From the NCBI GenBank assembly GCA_934725835.1, contig CAKVCR010000019.1, positions 1 to 18,011 on the forward strand: 18,011 nt of DNA, written 5' to 3'. The position numbers were made by a program, and so were the translations under genes. Of the stretch, positions 1-7,365 are shown piece by piece. The notes under the pieces were generated by a model that worked only from the letters and a program-made list of their open reading frames with translations, was not told where the DNA came from and made no database searches. How positions within the stretch are numbered: position 1 is the first letter of the stretch; the number at the start of each line of letters is the position of its first letter. Source of the DNA: an uncultured Odoribacter sp. GTDB lineage: Bacteria; Bacteroidota; Bacteroidia; Bacteroidales; Marinifilaceae.

Positions 1-336
1 GTGAATCGTAATGCTCATACGGAAAATATTGAATATCGGGAAAGTATAGATGACTTACGTGCCCGTATTGATGTTATAGACAGAGAATTACTGGATTTAC
101 TTGCTCTCCGTATGAAGGTGGCTGATGAAATCGGTAAGTATAAAAAACAAAACAATATCACAATATTGCAGGCCGGACGTTGGGAAAAAATATTGGAAAA
201 GGTATTTGCCTATGGCGATAAACAGGGATTGGATGCTGAGTTTTTGGAGAAAATATTTAAGGCGATTCATCAGGCTTCCATTGACAGGCAAACGTGCATT
301 ATGCAAGCGAAGAAAAGCGAACGTCCTACAGATTAG
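1..336 (+). CDS. Chorismate mutase (AroQ class) domain, probably the C-terminal part of a DAHP synthase/chorismate mutase fusion, 5' partial
   Basis: Chorismate mutase converts chorismate to prephenate for phenylalanine and tyrosine synthesis. The all-helical AroQ pattern is visible: the LRARIDVIDRELLDLL helix near residues 19-34, then ALRMKVADEIGKYKK near 35-49, which supply the usual arginines and lysine of the active site, and a final helix with HQASIDRQ near residue 90. The frame is open from the first base and begins with GTG, but I doubt this is a true start. In Bacteroidales this domain is normally fused behind a DAHP synthase domain, and the first 15 or so residues read like an interdomain linker. 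I therefore treat it as a 3' fragment cut by the window edge. A free-standing 111-aa chorismate mutase is the alternative. The stop codon lies in the loop of a terminator hairpin. Confidence 0.8.
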   Translation: MNRNAHTENIEYRESIDDLRARIDVIDRELLDLLALRMKVADEIGKYKKQNNITILQAGRWEKILEKVFAYGDKQGLDAEFLEKIFKAIHQASIDRQTCIMQAKKSERPTD

Positions 337-356
337 CTGCAGGACATTCGTTTTTT
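311..356 (+). terminator. Rho-independent terminator of the chorismate mutase gene
   Basis: Bases 318-331 pair with 337-350 in a 14-bp stem with two C/A mismatches, around the loop attag (332-336), followed by six T at 351-356. The loop is the stop codon region of the upstream gene. The left flank is A-rich, so the hairpin may also stop transcription arriving from the convergent minus-strand gene that ends at 358. Confidence 0.8.
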
Positions 357-357
357 A

Positions 358-1149
358 TCAGATATTTATTCCGAATCCAAGCGTGTAAATATTCAAACCG
401 GACAGATTATTGTCTTTAAAGAGATTGGTAATCGTGTAACTTCCCCACACATTGATTTTACCATAACCGATACGTGCAATAGCATCCACCTTAAATGGTA
501 CGACATTAAAATTGCCTTTATTTTTTTCTTTTCCCTTATTGTTATCAGAGTTGTTGTAAACAACTTTGGTTTTTGAATGCATCCTTACACCCCCCATAAA
601 GCCACCGGATACGTAGAAGCGTTTACTAGCATACTTAGAAGCAGGAAATTGAACTTCAAGCATCAAGGGAATGGTCAGATATAGATTTTTAAAACTACTG
701 CGTTTTACGCTTTCAATATCGTTGTATATTTCTTTTGCTTTCATAAGAGATGTGATTCCGTCTATTTTTGTGAGAGTATAGTTGGCATCATCAAATCTGA
801 AGCGTTGGTATTCGAGTCCTAATCCTGTTGTAAGTCCTATGTTATTCCGTTTGTTCAATTCGATATCATGATTGAAGATATTGAATTGAAAAGTGAATGA
901 ACCGGAGCCATTTAGTTGTATGTCATTGTATTGTTTCGGCAACTTGGCAAAATTCATAAAGCCTACATAAAATCCGCGAGAATGACTTTTGAAGGGAGCA
1001 TAAGCTTCTTGGTATGTTTTTTTGCCGATGACAAAAAGTTCCGCTACACTGAGTGCATTTTTTTGTTCAGTTGTGTCTTTTTTCTGTTGAGATTGCGAAA
1101 ATCCTGCTGACACAATTAAAAGGCATAGGAATGATAAAATAGTCTTCAT
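358..1149 (-). CDS. Outer-membrane beta-barrel-like protein, function unknown
   Basis: The 263-aa product starts with a clear signal peptide: MKT, a hydrophobic core (ILSFLCLLIVSAGF) and a cleavage region near residues 18-20. No lipobox cysteine follows it. The mature part alternates short aromatic/glycine beta strands such as GFYVGFMNF, NIGLTTGLGLEYQRF, NLYLTIPLMLEVQF, RFYVSGGFMGGVRM and AIARIGYGKINVWGSYTI, and ends in IYTLGFGINI. This pattern fits small outer-membrane beta-barrel proteins of Bacteroidota. A lysine/asparagine-rich loop near residues 200-212 is probably surface exposed. The gene starts 20 bp after the stop of the 184-aa gene, so the two are probably co-transcribed. I cannot assign a specific function; the family call rests on the strand pattern only. 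Confidence 0.7.
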   Translation of the reverse strand: MKTILSFLCLLIVSAGFSQSQQKKDTTEQKNALSVAELFVIGKKTYQEAYAPFKSHSRGFYVGFMNFAKLPKQYNDIQLNGSGSFTFQFNIFNHDIELNKRNNIGLTTGLGLEYQRFRFDDANYTLTKIDGITSLMKAKEIYNDIESVKRSSFKNLYLTIPLMLEVQFPASKYASKRFYVSGGFMGGVRMHSKTKVVYNNSDNNKGKEKNKGNFNVVPFKVDAIARIGYGKINVWGSYTITNLFKDNNLSGLNIYTLGFGINI

Positions 1150-1169
1150 GTCTCTTTATGTTTTGTGTT

Positions 1170-1724
1170 TCAATTAATTCGATTGTTTCCTTTATCGTTT
1201 TCCCGAGTCTCTTTCTCCGATTCAAAGATAAAAGAGTTGAAAAATATTTCCCGCTGTTTCAGGAGAGTATCCGTATAGCGGTTGAGGCCTCCTATAGATA
1301 TTTGGTAAATAAAATTGTCTCTGAAGATAAAGCGTTTGAAATAGGTCATTTCGTGCTTGTCCTTAATGATAGAATATTCAATTTCTTTGATAAGCATATT
1401 CTCATAGGGCACTGTTGTTTCGTTTTTTAATATAGCAGTCTCCATACTTAAGGTTCCGGCTTTTAATTCCTCATATAATGCCTGTGCTACTTCATTGGTC
1501 ATTTTTATTTTCTTGACTGAAAAGTCGGAGCAGACAACGCCAGCTACACAAACAAGATCTTTTGTCTGGTAAATAGTTGATGGAATACCATTTACTTTTT
1601 GTTGTAGTTTTTGTGGAGTGTTAGGGAATAAAAATGATACGTGTTCGGTTGTCTTGACGCGAACCCATTTCCCATCGGTAGAGAGGACACTTAAAGCAAT
1701 GAGGAGAATTTTCAATATCAGCAT
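1170..1724 (-). CDS. Hypothetical exported protein, 184 aa
   Basis: I place the start at the ATG at 1722-1724. The same frame stays open further upstream, but that extension would run into the dus gene on the other strand and is rich in Arg/His/Tyr/Phe, as antisense readings often are. The product begins MLILKILLIALSVLS, a short hydrophobic segment consistent with a signal peptide, then has a mixed alpha/beta body with no motif I recognise: VSFLFPNTPQKLQQKVNG near 29-46, a segment with two cysteines near 60-66, and a C-terminal part rich in Phe/Arg/Glu. It is the first gene of a two-gene unit with the beta-barrel-like protein. The pairing suggests a periplasmic partner for an outer-membrane protein, which is inference. 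Confidence 0.65.
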   Translation of the reverse strand: MLILKILLIALSVLSTDGKWVRVKTTEHVSFLFPNTPQKLQQKVNGIPSTIYQTKDLVCVAGVVCSDFSVKKIKMTNEVAQALYEELKAGTLSMETAILKNETTVPYENMLIKEIEYSIIKDKHEMTYFKRFIFRDNFIYQISIGGLNRYTDTLLKQREIFFNSFIFESEKETRENDKGNNRIN

Positions 1725-1739
1725 TTTTCCGTATTTTTG
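1709..1739 (+). promoter_or_regulatory. Candidate Bacteroides-type promoter for the dus gene
   Basis: TATTTTTG at 1732-1739 matches the TAnnTTTG -7 consensus. A TTTT at 1709-1712 sits 19 bases upstream where TTTG is expected. The element overlaps the 5' end of the divergent hypothetical gene, and would give a leader of roughly 60-70 nt before the dus start at 1809. The -33 match is imperfect. Confidence 0.4.
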
Positions 1740-1808
1740 CCGTAAATTTAAGGTATTTGTGCTAAAGAGACGAATATTGGGGTTTAAATTATCTGAATAA
1801 AAAGATTT

Positions 1809-2801
1809 ATGAAAATTGCAGGCGTAGAAATAGGAGAGCGTCCTTTGATATTGGCGCCGATGGAAGATGTGACAAATCCTCCGTTTAGGAAATTTTGTAA
1901 AAAATATGGTGCTGACTGGCTTTATTCTGAGTTTGTTTCTGCAGATGCCTTGGTACGTTCGGTCAATAAATCGGTCAAGAAACTGACGATTGATGAAGAA
2001 GAGCGTCCGGTGACGATTCAGATATACGGGCGCTATATAGATTCTATGGTAGAAGCAGCCAAGATTGTCGAAGAGGCGAAACCTGATTTTATAGATATTA
2101 ATTTTGGTTGTCCCGTAAAGCGAGTGGCACAAAAAGGAGCAGGAGCCGGTTTGTTGCGTGATATTCCTTTGATGGTAGAGATGGCAAAGAGTGTTGTAGA
2201 GGCTGTAAAATTGCCTGTAACAGCAAAAACGCGTTTAGGCTGGGATTGTGAAAATATCATTATTGAAGATATAGCAGAGCGTTTGCAAGATGTTGGAATA
2301 CAGGCCTTGGCTATACACGGACGTACACGGTCGCAGATGTATACAGGCGAAGCGGATTGGGAGCCAATAGGAAGAGTGAAGAATAATCCACGCATTAAGA
2401 TACCGATATTGGGTAACGGAGATATTACCTCTCCTCAACGAGCGAAGGAGGCTTTTGAACGTTATGGGGTAGATGGAGTGATGATTGGTCGGGCAACCAT
2501 CGGTCGTCCCTGGATATTCAAACAGATTAAACATTATTTCGAAACAGGAGAGATATTGTCAGATCTTTCTGTGCGAGAGCAAATAGCGATTATAAAAGAG
2601 CAGATTATGCTTTCTGTAGAGTGGATTGACGAGGTGCGTGGTTTGTTGCATATGCGCAGGCATATGGCAGCAATGTTTAAGGGGTTGCCACATTTCAGGG
2701 ATTTGCGTATACGTATGTTGCAAGCTCCGTCGATAGAAGAACTTTGGCGGGTATTTGATGAAATAGAAGCTCGCTATGGAGATGATTTTTGCGAAAAATA
2801 A
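1809..2801 (+). CDS. dus: tRNA-dihydrouridine synthase (DusB-like)
   Basis: This FMN-dependent enzyme reduces uridines in the D-loop of tRNA with NAD(P)H as electron source. At 330 aa it has the length of the DusB group. It shows the TIM-barrel Dus signatures: LAPMEDVTNPPFR near 15-27, DINFGCP with the catalytic cysteine at residue 101, GAGAGLLRD near 110-118, VTAKTRLGWD with the flavin-contacting lysine at 140, HGRTRSQMYTG starting at 170, and GNGDI / GRATIGRPWIF in the phosphate-binding loops near 202-237. The helical C-terminal RNA-binding part (LLHMRRHMAAMFKG) is present. The gene stands alone on the plus strand and shares a two-way terminator with gltX. The subfamily call (DusB rather than DusA or DusC) rests on overall motif wording and is less certain than the family. 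Confidence 0.93.
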   Translation: MKIAGVEIGERPLILAPMEDVTNPPFRKFCKKYGADWLYSEFVSADALVRSVNKSVKKLTIDEEERPVTIQIYGRYIDSMVEAAKIVEEAKPDFIDINFGCPVKRVAQKGAGAGLLRDIPLMVEMAKSVVEAVKLPVTAKTRLGWDCENIIIEDIAERLQDVGIQALAIHGRTRSQMYTGEADWEPIGRVKNNPRIKIPILGNGDITSPQRAKEAFERYGVDGVMIGRATIGRPWIFKQIKHYFETGEILSDLSVREQIAIIKEQIMLSVEWIDEVRGLLHMRRHMAAMFKGLPHFRDLRIRMLQAPSIEELWRVFDEIEARYGDDFCEK

Positions 2802-2845
2802 AAAGAAATCCCCGAGAAATTGATTTTTCTCGAGGATTTCTTTTT
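2801..2845. terminator. Bidirectional terminator between dus and gltX
   Basis: Bases 2801-2819 and a matching arm ending near 2844 form a 19-bp stem with one mismatch around a short loop near 2820-2825. The outer part is A-rich on the left and T-rich on the right, so both strands end in a U tract. It sits between the stops of two convergent genes and can serve both. Confidence 0.88.
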
Positions 2846-2846
2846 G

Positions 2847-4367
2847 TTACATTGCAGCAATGGCTTTTTCCATTCGGCGGATAGTCTCTTCCTTACCGAT
2901 AATCTCGATAACATCGAACATGTGCGGTCCTTTGGCTGCACCAATAATTGCTACACGGAAAGGGTTCATTACTTTGCCAAACCCTAATTGCTTTTCTGTA
3001 ATCCATGCAGAAATAATTTTTTCTGTATTGGCAAATGAATAGTCATCAATGGATTTCAAAATATCCAGCAGTTCATTCATTAGTGCCGGTGTGTCTTCTT
3101 TCCAATATTTCTTAGAGTCTTTTTCATTGAATTCTGTCGGTGCTACAAAAAAGAATTTGCAGTCTTCGTAAAGATCGGCAACAAAGTTGTAGCGCTCTTT
3201 CATCAATGAGCAGATTCGTTCCACTTTAGTTTTGTCAAAGTTTAATCCATCGGCTTCCAGATAAGGCTTTACTAATTCGGCAAGCTCTGCATTTGATTTC
3301 GCAATCAGATATTTATGGTTAAACCATTTTGTTTTTTCCGGATCAAATTTGGCACCTGATTTCTTTACGCGATCCAAAGAGAATAGCTGGCAAAGTTCCT
3401 CTAAAGTAAAGATTTCCTGTTCAGTACCTGGATTCCATCCCAAGAGAGCCAACATATTGATGAATGCTTCCGGGAAATATCCGTCTTCTTTATATCCGTG
3501 CCATTTTTCTCCTGTTGCAGGGTCTGTAAATTCCATCGGGAATACAGGGAATCCCATTTTATTGCCATCGCGTTTGCTTAATTTTCCATTACCAACCGGC
3601 TTAAGAATTAAAGGCAGATGGGCAAATTCTGGCATACTATTTTCCCAGCCGAATGCTCTGTATAATAAAACATGAAGGGGAAGTGACGGTAACCATTCTT
3701 CTCCACGTATAACATGGCTGATTTCCATCAGGTGGTCGTCGACGATATTTGCCAAGTGGTATGTAGGCATGCCATCAGATTTGTATAGCACCTTGTCGTC
3801 CAATAAAGAACTGTTGAAGTGTACTTCTCCACGGATGATGTCATATAGCTTTAAATCCTCGTTTTCAGGCATTTTAAAGCGAATCACATAATGAGTGCCT
3901 GAGTCTAACAATTTTTGTACTTCTTCTTTGGACAGCTTCAGTGAATTTTTTAAACCTCCTCTGCTTTTTGCATTATACATGAAGGTTTCGCCTTTGCTTT
4001 CGCATTCTTTTCGTAAAGCATCCAATTCCTCTGCTGTATCAAATGAATAATATGCATTTCCGGATTCAACAAGCTGGAGCGCATATTGTCTGTATATTTC
4101 TTTGCGTTCACTTTGGCGATAAGGACCATATTTCCCGCCAACACCGACACCTTCATCAATGGTGAGGCCGCACCATTTTAATGATTCTATAATATATTCT
4201 TCAGCGCCAGGAACGTATCTTGTCTGGTCTGTATCTTCTATTCTCAAAAGAAAATCGCCTCCGTGATGGCGGGCAAACAAGTAATTGAAGAGTGCTGTTC
4301 TAACGCCGCCTAAGTGTAATGCTCCGGTAGGACTGGGAGCAAATCTTACTCTGACTTTTCTTTCCAT
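2847..4367 (-). CDS. gltX: Glutamate--tRNA ligase
   Basis: This class I aminoacyl-tRNA synthetase charges tRNA-Glu with glutamate in the cytoplasm. The 506-aa product has the HIGH-type motif in FAPSPTGALHLGG (residues 9-21), the LRIEDTDQTR glutamate-binding segment near 41-50, and the KMSKS equivalent KLSKR at 262-266. The length is within the usual range of about 470-510 aa for bacterial GltX, and the C-terminal anticodon-binding helical part is complete. It is the last gene of a four-gene minus-strand unit, starting 22 bp after the 83-aa protein, and ends at a strong two-way terminator. Confidence 0.97.
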   Translation of the reverse strand: MERKVRVRFAPSPTGALHLGGVRTALFNYLFARHHGGDFLLRIEDTDQTRYVPGAEEYIIESLKWCGLTIDEGVGVGGKYGPYRQSERKEIYRQYALQLVESGNAYYSFDTAEELDALRKECESKGETFMYNAKSRGGLKNSLKLSKEEVQKLLDSGTHYVIRFKMPENEDLKLYDIIRGEVHFNSSLLDDKVLYKSDGMPTYHLANIVDDHLMEISHVIRGEEWLPSLPLHVLLYRAFGWENSMPEFAHLPLILKPVGNGKLSKRDGNKMGFPVFPMEFTDPATGEKWHGYKEDGYFPEAFINMLALLGWNPGTEQEIFTLEELCQLFSLDRVKKSGAKFDPEKTKWFNHKYLIAKSNAELAELVKPYLEADGLNFDKTKVERICSLMKERYNFVADLYEDCKFFFVAPTEFNEKDSKKYWKEDTPALMNELLDILKSIDDYSFANTEKIISAWITEKQLGFGKVMNPFRVAIIGAAKGPHMFDVIEIIGKEETIRRMEKAIAAM

Positions 4368-4389
4368 GATTTATAGCTCTAATATGTAA

Positions 4390-4641
4390 TTACAATTTCT
4401 GGTTTTCTAATAGATTGTGAAACAGTTCTTTGGTATATTCAATTGCCCGTTTGATAGCTGTTTCCTTAGAGGTGATATTGCTGAGTATAGGTTCTGCATG
4501 ATTCAGAGGTCTGTTAGGGTCATCTGTCAGTATGTAGACCGTATACTTACCATTTTTTCCGTTTTTGGTTTTGCTAACCAGTCCGAACCAGACATCAATA
4601 GCTTGATTGTCTACGTATATAGTGCGTTTAACTCTATACAT
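4390..4641 (-). CDS. Small conserved-looking protein of unknown function, 83 aa
   Basis: The product is soluble and mixed alpha/beta. It opens with a beta-rich stretch (RVKRTIYVDNQAIDVWFGLV), continues through a KNGKNGKYTVYILTDD hairpin-like segment, and ends in an amphipathic helix (KETAIKRAIEYTKELFHNLL). I do not recognise the family. Its ATG overlaps the stop of the preceding membrane protein by one base (TAATG, 4639-4643), which suggests translational coupling and supports it being real. It lies 22 bp before gltX. Confidence 0.7.
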   Translation of the reverse strand: MYRVKRTIYVDNQAIDVWFGLVSKTKNGKNGKYTVYILTDDPNRPLNHAEPILSNITSKETAIKRAIEYTKELFHNLLENQKL

Positions 4642-4823
4642 TACTCTTTGTTTTCTTTTTGTTTATGAAAATTCAAGAGAGTAACAACAGCAACCAGACA
4701 TGCCATTGCTGCGATATTGATATATACGGGAGTCTTAAGATCGGTTGGTGCAAAGAGAATCAATGCACTTGAAACCATGATGAGGAAAGCCGTCAGCATG
4801 ATTAGTAATCGGATAATTTTCAT
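4641..4823 (-). CDS. Small inner-membrane protein with two predicted membrane segments, 60 aa
   Basis: Two hydrophobic stretches, near residues 4-25 and 33-51, are joined by a short PTDLKTP loop, and the tail (HKQKENKE) is strongly basic/charged. That pattern predicts a helical hairpin with the C-terminus in the cytoplasm. It starts 4 bp after the acyltransferase stop and overlaps the next gene by one base, so it is firmly embedded in the unit. Function is unknown; proximity to the acyltransferase hints at the membrane, no more than that. Confidence 0.65.
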   Translation of the reverse strand: MKIIRLLIMLTAFLIMVSSALILFAPTDLKTPVYINIAAMACLVAVVTLLNFHKQKENKE

Positions 4824-4827
4824 ATAT

Positions 4828-5958
4828 TTATAGTTTCAGACTGTTTTTAACCGGATTAGCATATATTTCCAGATAGATGTTGTTAAGCATTGAAACATTG
4901 CCTTCCAACTTGTCTATTTTTTGAGTCATGACTTGCATGAACTTTTCTTTTTCTTCTTGTGTGTAAAAAGCGGCAAACTTGTTCACCGAATGCAGCAAAT
5001 CATAAGCGATATAGTTATTGGGCCATAATTTAAAATTCCGGTGAATTTTATTATCAATAATAGCAGCCAATGCTTCAACTCTGCTACCATTTGTCGGGAG
5101 TTTGTTTAATCCGTCCAATTCGGTATCCGTTAATCGGTCAATGTGGAAATGTACACGTCCTTTGTAACTGCTTAATCCTGTCAGCATACTATTCATATCA
5201 TCCTCAGGAGTCTTTACATATTCTCCGACAGTACGGGTGTATAATTCCTGTGTCTTCAGTGAGTCGCACGGTTCCCATTCGTAAGAAATAGCCAATGGCA
5301 TGATACGCAATTCTTTAAAGTTGGCTGCAAAGTTGGGTACTCCACTCATTTTAAGCATCTTCAGTAACGCTTGTTGTGTACGGTCATCACCATTTTTGGT
5401 ACGTCCTTCTTTTTCTGCAATCCAAATGGAATCTTGATTTTCTTTAATCGTTTCCCGAATATATTTTGAACGGACAGATGAACTGGTCAGCATTTCGCGT
5501 ATTGTGATATCACGTTCAATCACAAAGCACGAGTTTAATTTTACAAAGTCAGTAACCCAATTATTTATCAAGAGATTGCTACCGATAGCGGGTCGGGTAT
5601 ATTTAGCTCCATGTCCACGTAGCAGCACATTGAGTATGGCAGAGTCTAAAATGATGTCCCGATGGTTGGACATAAATGTATAGGATGTATTTTTGTCCAC
5701 CAAATCGAGTCCTTCAACAGTGACACCATCAGTGGTCATTTGTATTAACGCCTGAATGGCAGGACCGAAGAAGTTCTCTTGGAACAGGTCTCTCGTAAAA
5801 ATCTGTTGAAGACTTTTTACAACAAGGTCCTTGTCTATTTTGAGCAGTTGCGAAAACAACCCTAGAAATTCAGGAGATTGAGAGAGACGCATTGCAGCCG
5901 TTTGTACTTCACTGCCACAATAAGGTCTGATACTGTCAAATTCAGAGTCCGATGTCAT
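4828..5958 (-). CDS. PlsC/LPLAT-like acyltransferase
   Basis: The 376-aa product resembles glycerolipid acyltransferases, which transfer fatty acyl groups to glycerol-phosphate or lysophospholipid acceptors at the inner membrane. The acceptor/catalytic block reads FMSNHRDIILD (H99 to D105) and a second block reads IAEKEGRTKNG near 180-190, matching the EGTRS-type motif of the family. FVIERDI near 145-151 resembles the conserved segment between them. The histidine and aspartate are separated by five residues rather than the usual four, so the catalytic pair is either H99/D105 with altered spacing or involves D101. There is no strong transmembrane helix. It is the first gene of the unit leading to gltX and has a consensus -7 box upstream. 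The exact substrate cannot be told from sequence. Confidence 0.75.
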   Translation of the reverse strand: MTSDSEFDSIRPYCGSEVQTAAMRLSQSPEFLGLFSQLLKIDKDLVVKSLQQIFTRDLFQENFFGPAIQALIQMTTDGVTVEGLDLVDKNTSYTFMSNHRDIILDSAILNVLLRGHGAKYTRPAIGSNLLINNWVTDFVKLNSCFVIERDITIREMLTSSSVRSKYIRETIKENQDSIWIAEKEGRTKNGDDRTQQALLKMLKMSGVPNFAANFKELRIMPLAISYEWEPCDSLKTQELYTRTVGEYVKTPEDDMNSMLTGLSSYKGRVHFHIDRLTDTELDGLNKLPTNGSRVEALAAIIDNKIHRNFKLWPNNYIAYDLLHSVNKFAAFYTQEEKEKFMQVMTQKIDKLEGNVSMLNNIYLEIYANPVKNSLKL

Positions 5959-6009
5959 AGTAATATTTTAAATTAGATACAAAACGGAAAATCCATTCGT
6001 TTTCGGCTA

Positions 6010-6017
6010 CAAAGATA
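6010..6017 (-). promoter_or_regulatory. -7 box of the acyltransferase-gltX operon
   Basis: On the minus strand this reads TATCTTTG, a perfect TAnnTTTG. No clear TTTG is seen 19-20 bases upstream. It lies about 50 bases before the acyltransferase ATG and is flanked by a 7-bp inverted repeat (6003-6009 / 6031-6037). Confidence 0.5.
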
Positions 6018-6041
6018 ATAAAAAAGCGAATAGCCGAGAAT

Positions 6042-6095
6042 TTAAAGCCTAAAAGCTGTCAATTCCAGGGAAAAGATAGGCAATTTAGGCTTTAA
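6042..6095. repeat. Perfect 12-bp inverted repeat downstream of the aminotransferase gene
   Basis: TTAAAGCCTAAA at 6042-6053 is exactly complementary to TTTAGGCTTTAA at 6084-6095, with a 30-base spacer. It lies just past the aminotransferase stop and upstream of the acyltransferase promoter. It could be a large-loop terminator for the pyrH-dxs unit or a binding site; there is no U tract next to it. Confidence 0.55.
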
Positions 6096-6110
6096 TTATT
6101 GTTTTTTGAT

Positions 6111-7310
6111 TTATTCTGTCCTGCCCGGATATGTTTTTAATGCAACATCCAATACTTCCATGGCTTTTTGTAAATCACTAATTTTAAGAACATAAGCAAT
6201 ACGCACTTCATTTTTTCCTAACCCTGGAGTATGGTAGAATCCGCTAGCAGGGGCGAGCATTACTGTTTGTCGGTTATAGTCAAATTCTTCCAGCAACCAT
6301 TGGGCAAATTTCTCAGAATCATCTATTGGAAGTTTGACAACAGAATAGAAAGCACCCTGAGGAGTGGGGCATACGACTCCAGGCATTTTGTTTAATGCTT
6401 GAACCATAAAATCTCGTCTGCGAATGTATTCTTCGTAAACGTTGTGGAAATATTCATCTGACGTTTCTAAAGATGCTTCGGCAGCAATTTGTCCTAAAGC
6501 CGGAGGACATAGGCGGGCCATTCCAAATTTAAGAGAGGTTTTGAGAACTTCTTTATTACGGCTGATGATTGCTCCGACACGTATACCACACTCGCTATAT
6601 CTTTTAGACATAGAATCAAACAGGATTGTATTTTCTTCAATGCCTTTTAGATTCATAACAGAAAAATGTTTTAGTCCATCATAACAATAGCGTCTGTATA
6701 CTTCGTCTGAATAGAGATACAGGTTGTGTTTTTTTATCATTTCACCCAAGGCTTCCAATTCTGATTGGGAATAGAGATAACCTGTCGGATTATTGGGGTT
6801 GATAATGACAACTCCTTTAGTGCGAGGCGTAATTAATTTTTCAAATTCGCTGATGGGAGGGAGGGCAAAATTATTATCAATAGTGGCGGTTACGGTTTTT
6901 ATTTTTGCGCCGACCATGATAGCAAATGCTGCATAATTAGCATAGAATGGCTCGGGAATTATGATTTCATCTCCTTCGTTCAGGGTGCTCATAAAGGCAA
7001 AAAGGATGGCTTCCGAACCACCGGTAGTAATTAAGATATTATCTTCGTCAATTGAAATTCCTAATTTTTGATAATAACTGGCTAATTTTGAGCGTAATGT
7101 GTGGTTGCCAGCTGAATCAGTATATTCGATTACAGACATTTGTATACGTCTTACCACTTCGAGGGCGATTTCGGGAGTTGCGATGTCCGGTTGACCAATA
7201 TTTAGATGGAAAACCCGTATACCCCTTTCTTTTGCCCGATTGGCATAAGGCACTAACTTGCGAATGGGAGAGGCTGGAACCATTTTCCCTTTGTCGGAAA
7301 TTTGTAACAT
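6111..7310 (-). CDS. PLP-dependent class I aminotransferase
   Basis: The 399-aa product is a fold-type I aminotransferase of the aspartate aminotransferase family. Markers are NIGQPDIATP near 37-46, TTGGSEAI for phosphate binding near 95-102, NPNNPTG at 171-177, SDEVY at 201-205, the PLP Schiff-base lysine at 236 in SMSKRYSECGIRVG, and the substrate-carboxylate arginine in NEVRIAYV near the C-terminus. It is full length. The substrate could be aspartate, alanine, an aromatic or another amino acid; these cannot be told apart reliably from motifs. It follows the Crp/Fnr gene after 55 bp on the same strand and may be the last gene of the pyrH-dxs unit, though the gap is large enough for its own promoter. 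Confidence 0.9.
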   Translation of the reverse strand: MLQISDKGKMVPASPIRKLVPYANRAKERGIRVFHLNIGQPDIATPEIALEVVRRIQMSVIEYTDSAGNHTLRSKLASYYQKLGISIDEDNILITTGGSEAILFAFMSTLNEGDEIIIPEPFYANYAAFAIMVGAKIKTVTATIDNNFALPPISEFEKLITPRTKGVVIINPNNPTGYLYSQSELEALGEMIKKHNLYLYSDEVYRRYCYDGLKHFSVMNLKGIEENTILFDSMSKRYSECGIRVGAIISRNKEVLKTSLKFGMARLCPPALGQIAAEASLETSDEYFHNVYEEYIRRRDFMVQALNKMPGVVCPTPQGAFYSVVKLPIDDSEKFAQWLLEEFDYNRQTVMLAPASGFYHTPGLGKNEVRIAYVLKISDLQKAMEVLDVALKTYPGRTE

Positions 7311-7365
7311 ATTCGTATCGTTTTTGAAGTTGTTGTTAGTTTTGTGCCCTCAATGTACGAAAAAA

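Noticed and set aside
1725..2132. Upstream extension of the minus-strand hypothetical gene to give a 320-aa protein
   Set aside because: The extension lies antisense to the well-supported dus gene, has antisense-like composition, and begins far from a plausible start; the ATG at 1722-1724 gives a signal-peptide-like start.
2033..2534. Minus-strand frames of about 100-120 codons inside dus
   Set aside because: They lie fully inside a conserved gene and show no domain or start context; they are shadows of dus.
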